A stretch of 64,000 bases of DNA from Cytobacillus suaedae (GCA_014960805.1 CP063163.1:228001-292000); one strand, 5' to 3'. Counted from the stretch's first letter, positions 1 through 10,349 are shown. Notes: generated by a model from the letters alone, not told the origin. Numbers and translations are program-made.

Positions 1-647
1 TTTTGGATGGGGCCGATGTAGTAGGAGAAGTGATTACAAACTTAAAGAAGAATCATTCAATAAGAGTGATGCCAGCCATTCATCAGTTGCTTCAAGAGTG
101 TGATATTAAGCCTAATGAATTAGAAAAGATTGTTGTTGCACATGGGCCAGGGTCGTATACTGGAGTTAGAATTGGTGTTACGATTGCGAAAACCTTGGCA
201 TGGTCTTTAAAGATTCCATTAGTTGGTGTATCTAGCCTGGAGGTCCTAGCGGCAAATGGTCATTATTTTCAGGGGAATCTATCACCCATTTTTGATGCTA
301 GAAGAGGTCAAGTGTATACTGGTCTTTATGCATATGAGGAAGGTCAGTTTTTTAGTAAAAAAAATGATCGCATTGTTTTACTCGTAGACTGGTTGAAGGA
401 ATTGAAAGAGGAAAATCAGAAAGTTTTATTCTTGGGTAATGACTTAGCGATTCATAAGGAAACGATTCAGGAAGAATTAGAAGACTTAGCTATATTTGCA
501 CCCTCGGGCCTGAATAATCCTCGTCCAAGTGAACTTGCAATTCTAGGTGTAACAAGAGAAGAAGAAGAGGATATCCATTCATTTGTTCCTAACTATATTC
601 GAATGGTAGAAGCAGAAACAAATTGGATAGCATCACAAAATAAATAG
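1..647 (+). CDS. tsaB: tRNA t6A biosynthesis protein TsaB (5' end cut by window)
   Basis: TsaB is the non-catalytic partner of TsaD in forming threonylcarbamoyl-adenosine at position 37 of ANN-decoding tRNAs. The reading frame is open from the first complete codon (base 3) with no credible start, so the N-terminal ASKHA strand lies upstream of the window. The visible 214 residues include the family motif HGPGSYTGVRIGV at about residues 47-59 and the RRGQVYTGLY segment. Family members are about 230 residues, so roughly 15-20 are missing. It heads a tsaB-rimI-tsaD cluster in the same order as ydiC-ydiD-ydiE of B. subtilis. The TTG at base 3 aligns with an internal residue and is not taken as a start. 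Confidence 0.93.
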   Translation, partial: LDGADVVGEVITNLKKNHSIRVMPAIHQLLQECDIKPNELEKIVVAHGPGSYTGVRIGVTIAKTLAWSLKIPLVGVSSLEVLAANGHYFQGNLSPIFDARRGQVYTGLYAYEEGQFFSKKNDRIVLLVDWLKELKEENQKVLFLGNDLAIHKETIQEELEDLAIFAPSGLNNPRPSELAILGVTREEEEDIHSFVPNYIRMVEAETNWIASQNK

Positions 648-673
648 AAGATTAAAGCAAGATGGAGATCAAA

Positions 674-1123
674 ATGGAAACAACTATTAACTTTCGTCCA
701 ATGACGATTTACGATATAGATCAAATTCTCGTAATTGAGCATCTAGCCTTTGCAACTCCTTGGAGTCGAGAAGCCTTTTATAATGAATTAATGAACAATC
801 AATTTGCAAAGTATATTGTCATGCTAGATAAAGGAAGAGTCATTGGGTATTGTGGAATGTGGATTGTAGTCGATGAAGCCCATATAACCAATGTGGCTGT
901 TCTTCCACAATATAGAGGTAAAAAGCTTGGGGAGGCCTTAATGCAAAAAGCGATAGAGCTTTCAAAGCAATATGGTGCACTTACAATGACGCTAGAGGTT
1001 CGTGTATCAAATGTTGTTGCACAGTCCTTATATAAAAAGTTAGGGTTTCAACCAGGTGGTATTAGAAAGAATTATTATACTGATAATAATGAAGATGCAA
1101 TAGTTATGTGGGTGAATTTATGA
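674..1123 (+). CDS. rimI: Ribosomal protein S18-alanine N-acetyltransferase RimI
   Basis: A GNAT-family N-acetyltransferase of 149 residues, the usual RimI length. RimI acetylates the N-terminal alanine of ribosomal protein S18. The acetyl-CoA binding loop is visible as a Q-Y-R-G-K-K-L-G-E stretch in the middle of the protein, followed by the LEVRVSN and SLYKKLGF motifs typical of the family. An upstream in-frame ATG at 662 is rejected because the GGAG at 664-667 lies six bases before the ATG at 674. The gene follows tsaB by 26 bases and its stop overlaps the tsaD start (ATGA), so translation is probably coupled. Confidence 0.92.
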   Translation: METTINFRPMTIYDIDQILVIEHLAFATPWSREAFYNELMNNQFAKYIVMLDKGRVIGYCGMWIVVDEAHITNVAVLPQYRGKKLGEALMQKAIELSKQYGALTMTLEVRVSNVVAQSLYKKLGFQPGGIRKNYYTDNNEDAIVMWVNL

Positions 1124-2145
1124 AAACTGAAAACCAAATCATATTAGGTATAGAGACAAGCTGTGATGAAACAGCTGTTGCAGTAATAAAGAATGGAAAA
1201 GAGATCATAGCGAATGTCGTTGCATCCCAGATTGAAAGTCATAAGAGGTTTGGTGGGGTTGTTCCTGAGATTGCTTCTAGACATCATGTGGAACAAATGA
1301 CTATCGTACTTGAAGAAGCTATGAATCAGGCGAACATAGATTTCTCAGATATTGATGCGATTGCTGTAACAGAAGGGCCTGGACTAGTTGGAGCATTGCT
1401 GGTTGGGGTAAATGCAGCTAAGGCAATTGCATTTGCACACAATATACCATTAGTAGGAGTGCACCATATCGCAGGTCATATTTATGCAAATCGATTGATT
1501 CAAGAGCTTCAATTTCCTTTACTATCATTAGTGGTGTCTGGAGGACATACAGAGCTCGTCTATATGAAGGAGCATGGATCGTTCAAAGTCATCGGTGAAA
1601 CACGAGACGATGCAGCAGGAGAAGCTTACGATAAGGTGGCTCGAACTCTAAATCTACCTTATCCAGGTGGACCACATATCGACCGACTTGCTCAAGAAGG
1701 GAATCCTACTATTGATCTTCCGCGTGCTTGGCTAGAAGAGGGATCCTATGATTTTAGCTTTAGTGGATTAAAATCAAGTGTAATTAATACTCTACATAAC
1801 GCAGAACAACGTGGAGAGACTATTGATCCAAAGGACTTAGCTGCGAGTTTTCAGGCAAGTGTAATTGACGTGTTAGTTAAGAAAACAGTCAAGGCAGCAA
1901 AGGAGTACGATGTTAAACAAGTTTTGCTTGCTGGTGGAGTTGCTGCTAATAAAGGGTTACGTCAGACTTTAGAAAAAGCATTTGTAGATTTAGACGGCAT
2001 TGAGCTTGTTATACCACCACTTTCACTTTGTACTGATAATGCTGCCATGATAGCAGCAGCAGGAAGTATCCTCTATGATAAAGGAATACGTTCAGATTAT
2101 GCTTTAAACGCTAATCCTGGACTAGATTTAGAGTTACATGGATAA
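1120..2145 (+). CDS. tsaD: tRNA N6-adenosine threonylcarbamoyltransferase TsaD (Gcp)
   Basis: Catalytic subunit that transfers the threonylcarbamoyl group from TC-AMP to A37 of tRNA, working with TsaB and TsaE. The 341-residue protein has the N-terminal ASKHA motif [11 protein letters not shown], the metal-binding HxxxH pair at about H116 and H120 (HIAGH), and the C-terminal [10 protein letters not shown] motif. An alternative GTG start at 1108 is in frame, but the ATG at 1120 overlaps the rimI stop and has GGTGA at 1111-1115. It is the last gene of the cluster and is followed by a strong terminator. The gene is gcp (ydiE) in B. subtilis, where the adjacent intergenic region is a known DnaA-binding locus. 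Confidence 0.95.
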   Translation: MKTENQIILGIETSCDETAVAVIKNGKEIIANVVASQIESHKRFGGVVPEIASRHHVEQMTIVLEEAMNQANIDFSDIDAIAVTEGPGLVGALLVGVNAAKAIAFAHNIPLVGVHHIAGHIYANRLIQELQFPLLSLVVSGGHTELVYMKEHGSFKVIGETRDDAAGEAYDKVARTLNLPYPGGPHIDRLAQEGNPTIDLPRAWLEEGSYDFSFSGLKSSVINTLHNAEQRGETIDPKDLAASFQASVIDVLVKKTVKAAKEYDVKQVLLAGGVAANKGLRQTLEKAFVDLDGIELVIPPLSLCTDNAAMIAAAGSILYDKGIRSDYALNANPGLDLELHG

Positions 2146-2152
2146 CAAAGAA

Positions 2153-2183
2153 GCTTGGATTTTAGAAATCCAAGCATTTTTTA
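2153..2183 (+). terminator. Rho-independent terminator of tsaB-rimI-tsaD
   Basis: A perfect stem GCTTGGATTT / AAATCCAAGC at 2153-2175 with a three-base loop, followed by ATTTTTTATT. It begins eight bases after the tsaD stop. Confidence 0.9.
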
Positions 2184-2230
2184 TTCTCTATTCGTCAAAG
2201 AATGTTGTTTTAGATATAGAAGTTAAGAGT

Positions 2231-2358
2231 GAATTGGAGCGAAAGGTACTTGACTCCTGCAGGAAGTGAGGAAAGGTCGAGACCCCACAGGCGGAACGCC
2301 GAGGAGGCTCGACTTCCTCCCCGCGGAAAGCAAGTGCCTGCAGCGTAAAGGAACGGTC
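2231..2358. repeat. GC-rich palindromic intergenic element, copy 1 (subtype A)
   Basis: About 128 bases, much richer in GC than its surroundings. Shared core words are GACTCCTGCAGGAA, GAGACCCCACAGGCG, GCCGAGGAGGCTCGA and CCCCGCGGAAAGCAAGTG. The inner arms GAGGAAAGGTCGAG and CTCGACTTCCTC can pair, as can the outer arms AGGTACTTG and CAAGTGCCT (one G-U). Other copies lie at 37411-37564 (subtype B), 46362-46490 (subtype A) and 58048-58188 (subtype B). Open frames running through it on the minus strand are not believed to be genes. Confidence 0.85.
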
Positions 2359-2387
2359 TATGTTGAAATTCAGAAAAACTTTATTAG

Positions 2388-2585
2388 TTATTAACAGGGT
2401 TATCAACAGTTTTGTGTATAACATCCATAATCCCACTAAAATCAAATCATTCATTATGGATAAAATTGTGGGTAACTTACATCTTTTCTGTGGATAATGT
2501 GGATAAGTACGTTGATAACCTTATATTACAGGATAGAAATGTGAATAATGATGTGGAAAATAAAAATCAGTGGAGGTTATCCACT
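2388..2585. promoter_or_regulatory. Cluster of DnaA boxes between tsaD (gcp) and ydiF
   Basis: Within 200 bases there are four exact matches to TTATNCACA, all on the minus strand: 2413-2421, 2489-2497, 2498-2506 (the last two abut) and 2540-2548. One-mismatch boxes are at 2400-2408, 2455-2463, 2467-2475, 2552-2560 and 2577-2585, and two-mismatch boxes at 2388-2396 and 2510-2518. No gene occupies the stretch; its right end overlaps the ydiF stop codon. B. subtilis has a DnaA-box cluster at this same locus (gcp), one of several outside oriC that sequester DnaA and tune replication initiation. By position this is the probable counterpart. Confidence 0.85.
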
Positions 2586-4511
2586 GATTTCATGTAAAGT
2601 TTCCCATTCAGCCATTAATAACTCTAGTTTAGAGTTTGCCTTCGCTGTTTCTTCATTTAATGCTTGTACTCTTTCATGGTCTTGGTAAACTTCAGGATGA
2701 CATAGTAATTGGTCATTTTCTTCGATTTTACTTTCTAGTTCAGATATTTCAACTTCTATTTCTTCAATTCTTCTTTTTCGTTGACGCTCTAGTTTTTTGG
2801 CTTCTTTTTCTTGTTCATAAGAGAGCTTTTCTGTCTTATCTTCTACTTTTTTCTGTGGAACATGCTTTTTCTCAAGAGCCTCTAGTTCAATCATCTCTGC
2901 TTTCTTTTCAACATAATAGTCATAATCACCAAGGTATTCTGTAAGAGAAGATGTGGATAATTCAAATATTTTTGTTGCAATTCGATTGATGAAATAACGG
3001 TCATGTGAAACAAAAAGAATTGTACCGGGATAATCTACTAACGCGTTTTCTAGTACTTCTTTGCTATCTAAATCTAAATGGTTAGTAGGCTCATCGAGTA
3101 TTAAGAAATTAGCTTTTTGCATCATTAGCTTAGCTAATGCCAGACGTGCTTTTTCACCACCACTTAGTGTGGAAACAGTTTTTAACACATCGTCCCCTGA
3201 AAATAGGAAGTTCCCTAGCACCGTTCGAATATCTTTTTCATTTTTTAAAGGGTACTCATCCCATAGTTCATTGAGTACTCGTTTATTTGAAGTTAGGTTC
3301 GCCTGTTCTTGATCATAATACCCAATGGAGACATTTGAGCCAAATAGAAAATGTCCGTCAACAGGTGTGAGTCTTTTTATTATAGCTTTTAATAATGTTG
3401 ATTTCCCAATCCCGTTGGGTCCAACTAACGCTATACTATCAGTGCGACTAATTGAAAATGATATATTCCTAATCGTAGGTTCCGAACCTGGGTATGCAAT
3501 GGATAGACCTGATCCTTTTAAAACATCATTTCCACTTTGTCTTTCAATGTCAAATTGAAAGGAAGCTGATTTTTCATCTCCAAGAGGGGAAGACATCATA
3601 TCCATTCTTTCAAGTTGTTTTCTGCGGCTCTGTGCTCTTTTGGTTGTGGATGCACGAGCTAGGTTTTTTTGAATAAAGTCTTTTAGTTTAGCAACTTCAT
3701 CTTGCTGCTTTTCATATCGTTTAAGCTCAAGCTCGTAGTTCTCAGCTTTTAGCTTTAAATAATGGCTATAATTACCAGTAAACTTACTTGAAGTTGTTCT
3801 TGAGATTTCATAGACCTGATTTACAACCTTATCTAGGAAATAGCGGTCATGGGATACAATGAGAATGGCACCTGAATAACCTTGCAAGTATTGCTCAAGC
3901 CATGTTAACGTAGCAATATCTAAATGGTTCGTAGGCTCATCCAATATTAATAAATCAGGTTTCGTTAATAATAGTTTACATAATGCTAAGCGAGTCTTTT
4001 GGCCACCACTTAAGGATGAGATCGATGTATTGTAATCAAAATCCGAGAAGTTAAATCCATGTAAAATAGATCTAATATCTGATTCGTATTGGTAGCCACC
4101 CTGCTCTTTAAAGTTAATTTGCAATTGGTCATATTCAGCCAATAATCTTTGATAGCTAGCTTCATTTTGGATGATATTGGGATCACCCATTTTCTGTTCT
4201 AGTTCTCTTAAGTCAGCTTCTAGTTTTTTTAATGGTGCAAAGACAGTCAACATCTCATTCCAGATTGACAGACTTGATTCAAGGCCTGTATCCTGCGCTA
4301 GGTAGTTGATTGAAAGATTTTTGGGCTTAATTATTTCTCCACCATCATGGGACATTTGCCCGGAAATAATTTTTAATAGTGTAGATTTACCCGCACCATT
4401 TCTCCCTACTAGGGCAATTCTATCTCTCGATTGTACTTCTAGTTTTATATTCGATAAAATAAGATCAGCACCAAAGTATTTTTTTAGCTGATTTACTTGT
4501 AATAAAATCAT
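2577..4511 (-). CDS. ydiF: ABC-F family ATP-binding protein (YdiF)
   Basis: A 644-residue soluble protein with two ATP-binding cassettes and no membrane segments, as in the ABC-F class that acts on ribosomes. Cassette 1 has GRNGAGKS, LSGGQKTRLAL and LLILDEPTNHLDI. Cassette 2 has GPNGIGKS, LSGGEKARLALAK and FLILDEPTNHLDL. The linker between them is charged and helical, and the C-terminal extension is a predicted coiled coil rich in K, E and R. An ATG at 4517 is in frame, but AGAGGTG is spaced correctly only for the ATG at 4511, which gives the family N-terminus MILLQVNQL. It is transcribed toward tsaD and its 3' end reaches into the DnaA-box cluster. The exact ribosomal role of YdiF is not established. 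Confidence 0.93.
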   Translation of the reverse strand: MILLQVNQLKKYFGADLILSNIKLEVQSRDRIALVGRNGAGKSTLLKIISGQMSHDGGEIIKPKNLSINYLAQDTGLESSLSIWNEMLTVFAPLKKLEADLRELEQKMGDPNIIQNEASYQRLLAEYDQLQINFKEQGGYQYESDIRSILHGFNFSDFDYNTSISSLSGGQKTRLALCKLLLTKPDLLILDEPTNHLDIATLTWLEQYLQGYSGAILIVSHDRYFLDKVVNQVYEISRTTSSKFTGNYSHYLKLKAENYELELKRYEKQQDEVAKLKDFIQKNLARASTTKRAQSRRKQLERMDMMSSPLGDEKSASFQFDIERQSGNDVLKGSGLSIAYPGSEPTIRNISFSISRTDSIALVGPNGIGKSTLLKAIIKRLTPVDGHFLFGSNVSIGYYDQEQANLTSNKRVLNELWDEYPLKNEKDIRTVLGNFLFSGDDVLKTVSTLSGGEKARLALAKLMMQKANFLILDEPTNHLDLDSKEVLENALVDYPGTILFVSHDRYFINRIATKIFELSTSSLTEYLGDYDYYVEKKAEMIELEALEKKHVPQKKVEDKTEKLSYEQEKEAKKLERQRKRRIEEIEVEISELESKIEENDQLLCHPEVYQDHERVQALNEETAKANSKLELLMAEWETLHEISG

Positions 4512-4752
4512 GTTCATTCACCTCTTAGTATAAGCTAAGTGTATCTTATCCTAGCTTGAGAGAGCAACTTATTATACAGTGAAGCGCAATACTAAAAATA
4601 CCCAAAATCAAAATGTGTCAAAATTTTGAACAGACTCTTTCCTTTACTGATATGGATTTATTAGGTGTAAAAAAGAAAGTGAAATAAATCACAGAACTTC
4701 ATAAGACAGACGGTGTAAAATAGTGTATAGTCTACTATGGGAGGAGATTTAT

Positions 4753-5247
4753 ATGTCGTCTTTCACTCATTTTAATGATCAAGGTCGTGCCAAAATGGTA
4801 GACATTACAGATAAAACGAGTACCATTCGGACTGCAATTGCGAGGTCGAGTGTTCAAGTAAATAAAGAGATTTATCAAAGAATTACCCAAAATGAAATCG
4901 AAAAGGGTGATGTGCTAGCCGTTGCCCAAGTGGCGGGAATCATGGCTGCCAAAAAAACATCTGATATTATTCCAATGTGTCATCCACTTGCATTAAAAGG
5001 GGTAGATATTTCATTTGATTGGAAGAATGAAGATGAAGAGTATAATCTACTTATACGTGTTGAAGTTAAGACAAAGGGAAGTACCGGAGTTGAGATGGAG
5101 GCTCTAACTGCTGCATCTGCAACAGCCTTAACTGTATATGACATGTGTAAAGCAGTCGATAAAGGGATGATCATCGGCCCGACTTTTTTAGTTGAAAAAA
5201 CAGGTGGTAAAAACGGAGACTTTAAAAGAGATGAAAGCCTTCGTTAG
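4753..5247 (+). CDS. moaC: Cyclic pyranopterin monophosphate synthase MoaC
   Basis: Converts the 8-cyclo-GTP product of MoaA into cPMP in molybdenum cofactor synthesis. It is 164 residues long. Family motifs are seen: DITDK near the N-terminus, [18 protein letters not shown] at about residues 61-78 (includes catalytic-site H and C), and [11 protein letters not shown] with [11 protein letters not shown] toward the C-terminus. The in-frame ATG ten codons upstream is rejected because GGGAGGAG at 4739-4746 is correctly spaced for 4753. No other molybdenum cofactor gene is nearby; the position between ydiF and rex matches B. subtilis. Confidence 0.95.
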   Translation: MSSFTHFNDQGRAKMVDITDKTSTIRTAIARSSVQVNKEIYQRITQNEIEKGDVLAVAQVAGIMAAKKTSDIIPMCHPLALKGVDISFDWKNEDEEYNLLIRVEVKTKGSTGVEMEALTAASATALTVYDMCKAVDKGMIIGPTFLVEKTGGKNGDFKRDESLR

Positions 5248-5272
5248 ATGGTTTGAATGTGGGGGATGAAAG

Positions 5273-5911
5273 TTGAATATAGATCAATCAAAAATACCAC
5301 AAGCAACTGCTAAAAGATTACCGTTATATTATAGATTCTTAAAGAACCTGCATGCCTCAGGAAAGTTAAGAGTTTCCTCTGCAGAATTGAGTGAGGCAGT
5401 AAAAGTGGATTCAGCAACAATTCGCCGAGACTTTTCCTATTTTGGAGCGTTGGGAAAAAAAGGATATGGATACAATGTTAATTATCTGTTATCCTTTTTC
5501 AGAAAAACGTTAGATCAAGATGAATTAACTGCAGTAACGTTAATTGGAGTAGGTAACTTAGGAACTGCATTTTTACACTATAACTTCTCTAAAAACAATA
5601 ACACTAAAATTGAATTAGCTTTTGATATAGATCAATCAAAAATCGGAACAGAGGTCGGTGGCGTTTCAGTCTATCATTTAGATGAACTAGAAGAACGTTT
5701 ACCTGAAAATGTAACGGTTGCTATATTAACGGTACCTGTAGGGGCAGCACAACCGATTACAGACCGTTTAATAGAAAAAGGGATAAAGGGAATATTGAAC
5801 TTTACTCCTGCTCGAATCAATGTTCCTGAGCACATAAGGGTACATCATATTGACTTAGCAGTAGAATTACAATCACTCGTATACTTTTTAAAACATTATC
5901 CAAGTGAATAA
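5273..5911 (+). CDS. rex: Redox-sensing transcriptional repressor Rex
   Basis: NADH/NAD-responsive repressor of fermentation and respiration genes. The 212-residue protein has an N-terminal winged-helix DNA-binding domain ([13 protein letters not shown] at about residues 44-56) and a Rossmann domain with GVGNLGTAF. The C-terminal helix that swaps between subunits is recognisable as [16 protein letters not shown]. The start is TTG at 5273, supported by GGGGGATG at 5261-5268. It lies 25 bases after moaC and just upstream of the Tat genes. No clear Rex operator was seen upstream. Confidence 0.95.
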   Translation: MNIDQSKIPQATAKRLPLYYRFLKNLHASGKLRVSSAELSEAVKVDSATIRRDFSYFGALGKKGYGYNVNYLLSFFRKTLDQDELTAVTLIGVGNLGTAFLHYNFSKNNNTKIELAFDIDQSKIGTEVGGVSVYHLDELEERLPENVTVAILTVPVGAAQPITDRLIEKGIKGILNFTPARINVPEHIRVHHIDLAVELQSLVYFLKHYPSE

Positions 5912-5942
5912 ATAATAATTCCCTTAAAAGGAGGTGAAGGAT

Positions 5943-6128
5943 ATGCCGAATATTGGAATTGGAAGCCTTCTACTGATCGTGTTTGTAGCACTATTAATTT
6001 TTGGACCTAGAAAATTGCCTGAGCTTGGAAAAGCAGCGGGTAATACACTTCGTGAATTTAAAAACGCAACAAAAGGTTTAGCTGATGATGAAGACGAGGA
6101 CAAAAAGAAAAACGAAGAACTAAAATAA
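5943..6128 (+). CDS. tatA: Sec-independent protein translocase subunit TatA
   Basis: A 61-residue Tat subunit with an N-terminal transmembrane helix (about residues 4-20), the FGPRKLPELGKAAG hinge and amphipathic helix, and an acidic-lysine tail. The GTG at 5934 is rejected because AAAGGAGGTGA at 5927-5937 fits the ATG at 5943. It pairs with tatC 41 bases downstream, forming a minimal TatA-TatC translocase as in tatAy-tatCy of B. subtilis. TatA forms the export pore for folded, twin-arginine proteins. Confidence 0.95.
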   Translation: MPNIGIGSLLLIVFVALLIFGPRKLPELGKAAGNTLREFKNATKGLADDEDEDKKKNEELK

Positions 6129-6169
6129 TTTTTGACTCTATGCTTTAGTTGTGGTTAGGATGATTCATT

Positions 6170-6919
6170 ATGACAGAAAAAGAAATGTCCGTATATGACC
6201 ATATAGGTGAGCTTCGAAAACGACTGATTTATATAGTCGTTTTCTTTTTCCTGGCTATGGTTGGTGGCTTTTTCCTAGCAGAACCGATTATTGTATATTT
6301 ACAACAAGCGGATGAAGCGAAGGAATTGACGATGAACTCGTTTCGCCCTACGGACCCGATTAAAATATATATGCAATTTGCTTTTATAATCGCATTTGTA
6401 ATTACTTCACCTATTATCTTATATCAACTATGGGCTTTCATTAGTCCTGGACTTTACGAAAAAGAAAGAAAAGTAACGTTGAGTTATATTCCCATTTCAG
6501 TTTTCCTATTTCTAGTTGGTGTATCTTTCTCTTACTTTATTCTTTTTCCGTTTGTTTTCGACTTTATGGGAAGACTTGCAGATCGGTTAGACATTAATCA
6601 AGTAATTGGAATTAATGAATACTTTCAATTCCTTTTCCAATTAACTCTTCCATTTGGAATTCTTTTTCAAATGCCGGTTGTTATCATGTTTTTAACTAGG
6701 TTGGGAATTGTAACTCCAATGTTTTTGGTGAAAGTACGTAAGTATGCGTATTTTGTCCTTCTCGTTATTGGTGCATTTATAACCCCACCTGAATTGCTGT
6801 CACATATGATGGTAACTGTTCCGCTGTTTGGACTTTATGAAATCAGTATTCTTGTATCTAAAGGTGCATACCGGAAAGCGAAAAAAGCAGAGATGCTCCT
6901 GCAAAATGAACAAAAATAA
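6170..6919 (+). CDS. tatC: Sec-independent protein translocase subunit TatC
   Basis: A 249-residue polytopic membrane protein with six predicted helices and the N-terminal family motif DHIGELRKRL. TatC recognises twin-arginine signal peptides and recruits TatA. Conserved elements include SFRPTDPIKIYMQ in the first periplasmic loop and ISPGLYEKERK after the second helix. The gene ends at a hairpin shared with the convergent ydiK gene. Confidence 0.95.
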   Translation: MTEKEMSVYDHIGELRKRLIYIVVFFFLAMVGGFFLAEPIIVYLQQADEAKELTMNSFRPTDPIKIYMQFAFIIAFVITSPIILYQLWAFISPGLYEKERKVTLSYIPISVFLFLVGVSFSYFILFPFVFDFMGRLADRLDINQVIGINEYFQFLFQLTLPFGILFQMPVVIMFLTRLGIVTPMFLVKVRKYAYFVLLVIGAFITPPELLSHMMVTVPLFGLYEISILVSKGAYRKAKKAEMLLQNEQK

Positions 6920-6950
6920 ACCTCCCGTTCTGGGAGGTTTATTTGTTTTT
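6916..6950. terminator. Bidirectional terminator between tatC and ydiK
   Basis: The inverted repeat AAACCTCCC / GGGAGGTTT (6918-6940) is flanked by an A-run on the left and a T-rich run on the right, so it can terminate transcription from both sides. The ydiK stop codon lies inside the right arm. Confidence 0.85.
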
Positions 6951-7142
6951 AAGCTTTTTGATTTTATTATTTAAGGAAAACATTCGAATAGCTACACCAA
7001 AGTCAAAAGTTGCTACAGCGATTAAAAGAATGGTTCCAAAATTCCAGATTGTATCTTCAACACTTTCAACGGCTAAGTACGTGAATAGTACTCCCATAAG
7101 TGTATACATAATGCCCATGAAAAAGGGTGATGTTCGACGCAT
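6939..7142 (-). CDS. ydiK: YdiK-like small membrane protein (DUF4305)
   Basis: A 67-residue protein with two predicted membrane helices (about residues 8-25 and 35-55) and a basic C-terminal tail KIKKLKNK. Size and place next to ydiL match YdiK of B. subtilis, whose function is unknown. The ATG start has GGAGG nine bases upstream. The ydiL gene ends 30 bases upstream on the same strand, so the two are probably co-transcribed. Confidence 0.82.
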   Translation of the reverse strand: MRRTSPFFMGIMYTLMGVLFTYLAVESVEDTIWNFGTILLIAVATFDFGVAIRMFSLNNKIKKLKNK

Positions 7143-7172
7143 TGTAAGTCCTCCAGTGAAGTTCCGTTAACC

Positions 7173-7907
7173 TTATAATAAGAAAGATATGAAAGATTGC
7201 ATTTTTTCGGCTTCTTTCATAAACCTTTCAATATCCTCTGCAAAAATAGTTTGCACGACTACGACAAGTGTATTCATAGCTACATGAGCGAATATAGGTA
7301 CCAGTAAACGTCCTGTTTTTACATAAAGAAATGCAAAGGTAAAGCCCATAGCAGAATATAATAACAAGTGCTCCGGTTCCATATGAACAAGTGCAAAGAT
7401 GACTGAGCTTAGGAAAGCAGAAATCCAAAAATTGAATTTTCGATAAAACGATCCAAAGATAATTTTTCTAAAGATAATTTCTTCAAGAATAGGTCCTATA
7501 ATAGAAGTAACGATAATCAGTAAAGGTGTGGTCTTTATCAGTTGGATAATTTGTTGAGTATTCTCTGAGCCAGGTTCAATACCGAGCAGGTTTATTTCAA
7601 TACTCGCTGCGATACCTTGCGCAAACATGGCTAAAAATACCCCACCAACAGCCCAGCCTACTGCACTTACTCCTGAAGAACGCTGATCAGATAAGTGTCT
7701 GTCCTTTATATCTTGTCGTAAAATATATGAAATAATTAATAATGCCAGAAAGAAGCTAACAATTAGCCAATAGGTTGACGCAAGAGTGAATGCAGTATCA
7801 TACTCTTCTCCACCGACCCCAAAATATAATAAAATCGGTATTCCGATAATCCCAGAAAGTTGCATTAATATATAAGTCAAAATGACATACCAATATCGTT
7901 TTTCCAA
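7173..7907 (-). CDS. ydiL: CPBP family intramembrane metalloprotease (YdiL)
   Basis: A 244-residue membrane protein with about eight hydrophobic helices and the CPBP (Abi/CAAX protease) motifs: EExxxR at residues 142-147 (EEIIFR), FxxxH ending at H175, and HxxxN at H208-N212. These residues form the metal-dependent active site of Rce1-like proteases. The start is a TTG with AAGGAG nine bases upstream. Substrate unknown. It is transcribed divergently from groESL and precedes ydiK. Confidence 0.88.
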   Translation of the reverse strand: MEKRYWYVILTYILMQLSGIIGIPILLYFGVGGEEYDTAFTLASTYWLIVSFFLALLIISYILRQDIKDRHLSDQRSSGVSAVGWAVGGVFLAMFAQGIAASIEINLLGIEPGSENTQQIIQLIKTTPLLIIVTSIIGPILEEIIFRKIIFGSFYRKFNFWISAFLSSVIFALVHMEPEHLLLYSAMGFTFAFLYVKTGRLLVPIFAHVAMNTLVVVVQTIFAEDIERFMKEAEKMQSFISFLL

Positions 7908-8133
7908 ATGTAAGGTCTCCTTTTAGTTACTATGAATTAAAAATACAATAGTATTTTACCATATAATACTCCACCACTCTTACTATTATGATTTTAGTCT
8001 AAATAGATAAAGGTGATAAAGAAGAAATAGATATATTTATTTACTATTTTTAGTTTAGAATTCCGTTGGTGTGACATAATCTAGAAGGGTGTGGAAATTT
8101 TTGCTGAGTATTAAAATTTTTTTACCTAAATAC

Positions 8134-8199
8134 TTGCAAAAAAAATAGAGATTATTTAATATAATAATTGTGTTAGCACTCAAGGATAGTGAGTGCTAA
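8134..8199 (+). promoter_or_regulatory. groESL promoter with CIRCE operator (HrcA target)
   Basis: A perfect CIRCE inverted repeat TTAGCACTC-N9-GAGTGCTAA lies at 8173-8199. HrcA binds this site and releases it under heat stress. Just upstream are TTGCAA (8134-8139) and TATAAT (8160-8165) with a long 20-base spacer; TAATAT at 8157-8162 would give 17. CIRCE would sit at or just after the transcription start. The remaining 7908-8133 stretch shows nothing else I can name. Confidence 0.92.
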
Positions 8200-8247
8200 T
8201 AAAAATTTAAAAAACAATTAAAAGATAATTTGAGGAGGTTGTTTCAC

Positions 8248-8532
8248 TTGTTAAGACCATTAGGTGATCGTGTTGTAATTGAACTTGTACAATCTGAAGA
8301 AAAAACAGCAAGTGGTATTGTATTACCAGATTCTGCTAAGGAAAAGCCGCAAGAAGGCAAGATTATTGCTGTTGGAACAGGTCGTGTATTAGAAAATGGT
8401 GAGCGCGTGGCTCTTGAGGTTTCTGTAGACGATCGCATTATCTTCTCAAAATATGCTGGTACTGAAGTTAAATACGAAGGTGCTGAATACTTAATTTTAC
8501 GTGAAAGTGATATCTTAGCTATTCTTGGCTAA
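8248..8532 (+). CDS. groES: Co-chaperonin GroES
   Basis: Caps the GroEL cavity. The protein is 94 residues, the standard size, and starts with [11 protein letters not shown]. The mobile loop [17 protein letters not shown] and C-terminal [14 protein letters not shown] are visible. The start is a TTG at 8248 with TGAGGAGGT at 8231-8239; an upstream TTG at 8230 runs through the ribosome binding site and is rejected. It forms an operon with groEL 54 bases downstream under CIRCE/HrcA control. Confidence 0.96.
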   Translation: MLRPLGDRVVIELVQSEEKTASGIVLPDSAKEKPQEGKIIAVGTGRVLENGERVALEVSVDDRIIFSKYAGTEVKYEGAEYLILRESDILAILG

Positions 8533-8571
8533 TCGAATTCATACTTAATAAAAATAATTACAATATCTTGA

Positions 8572-10218
<1,647 letters not shown>

Positions 10219-10301
10219 TAAACAACTCCAACCCTTGATAGGGCTGGTTCTGTTAGTAAGTTATGAATGGTTTGCTAACAAATTGTTAACACAATAATTT
10301 T

Positions 10302-10349
10302 AAGAGGCTTCTTAATTAGTTGAAGAAACTAATGGGAAGCCTCTTTTTA
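10302..10349 (+). terminator. Terminator of groESL
   Basis: A two-part hairpin: outer stem AAGAGGCTTC / GAAGCCTCTT and inner stem TTAGTT / AACTAA, followed by TTTTTAT. The same outer stem is used at 14677-14707. Confidence 0.85.

Noticed and set aside
2188-2454. Minus-strand ORF over repeat copy 1 (and similar ones over the other copies near 37.4, 46.4 and 58.0 kb)
   Set aside because: They simply read the GC-rich repeat; frames are not conserved between copies.
2952-2960. DnaA box TGTGGATAA inside ydiF
   Set aside because: An isolated exact match in coding sequence, about 370 bases outside the cluster; likely chance.
7228-7428. Minus-strand ORF within ydiL
   Set aside because: Out-of-frame shadow of the CPBP protease gene with no ribosome binding site.
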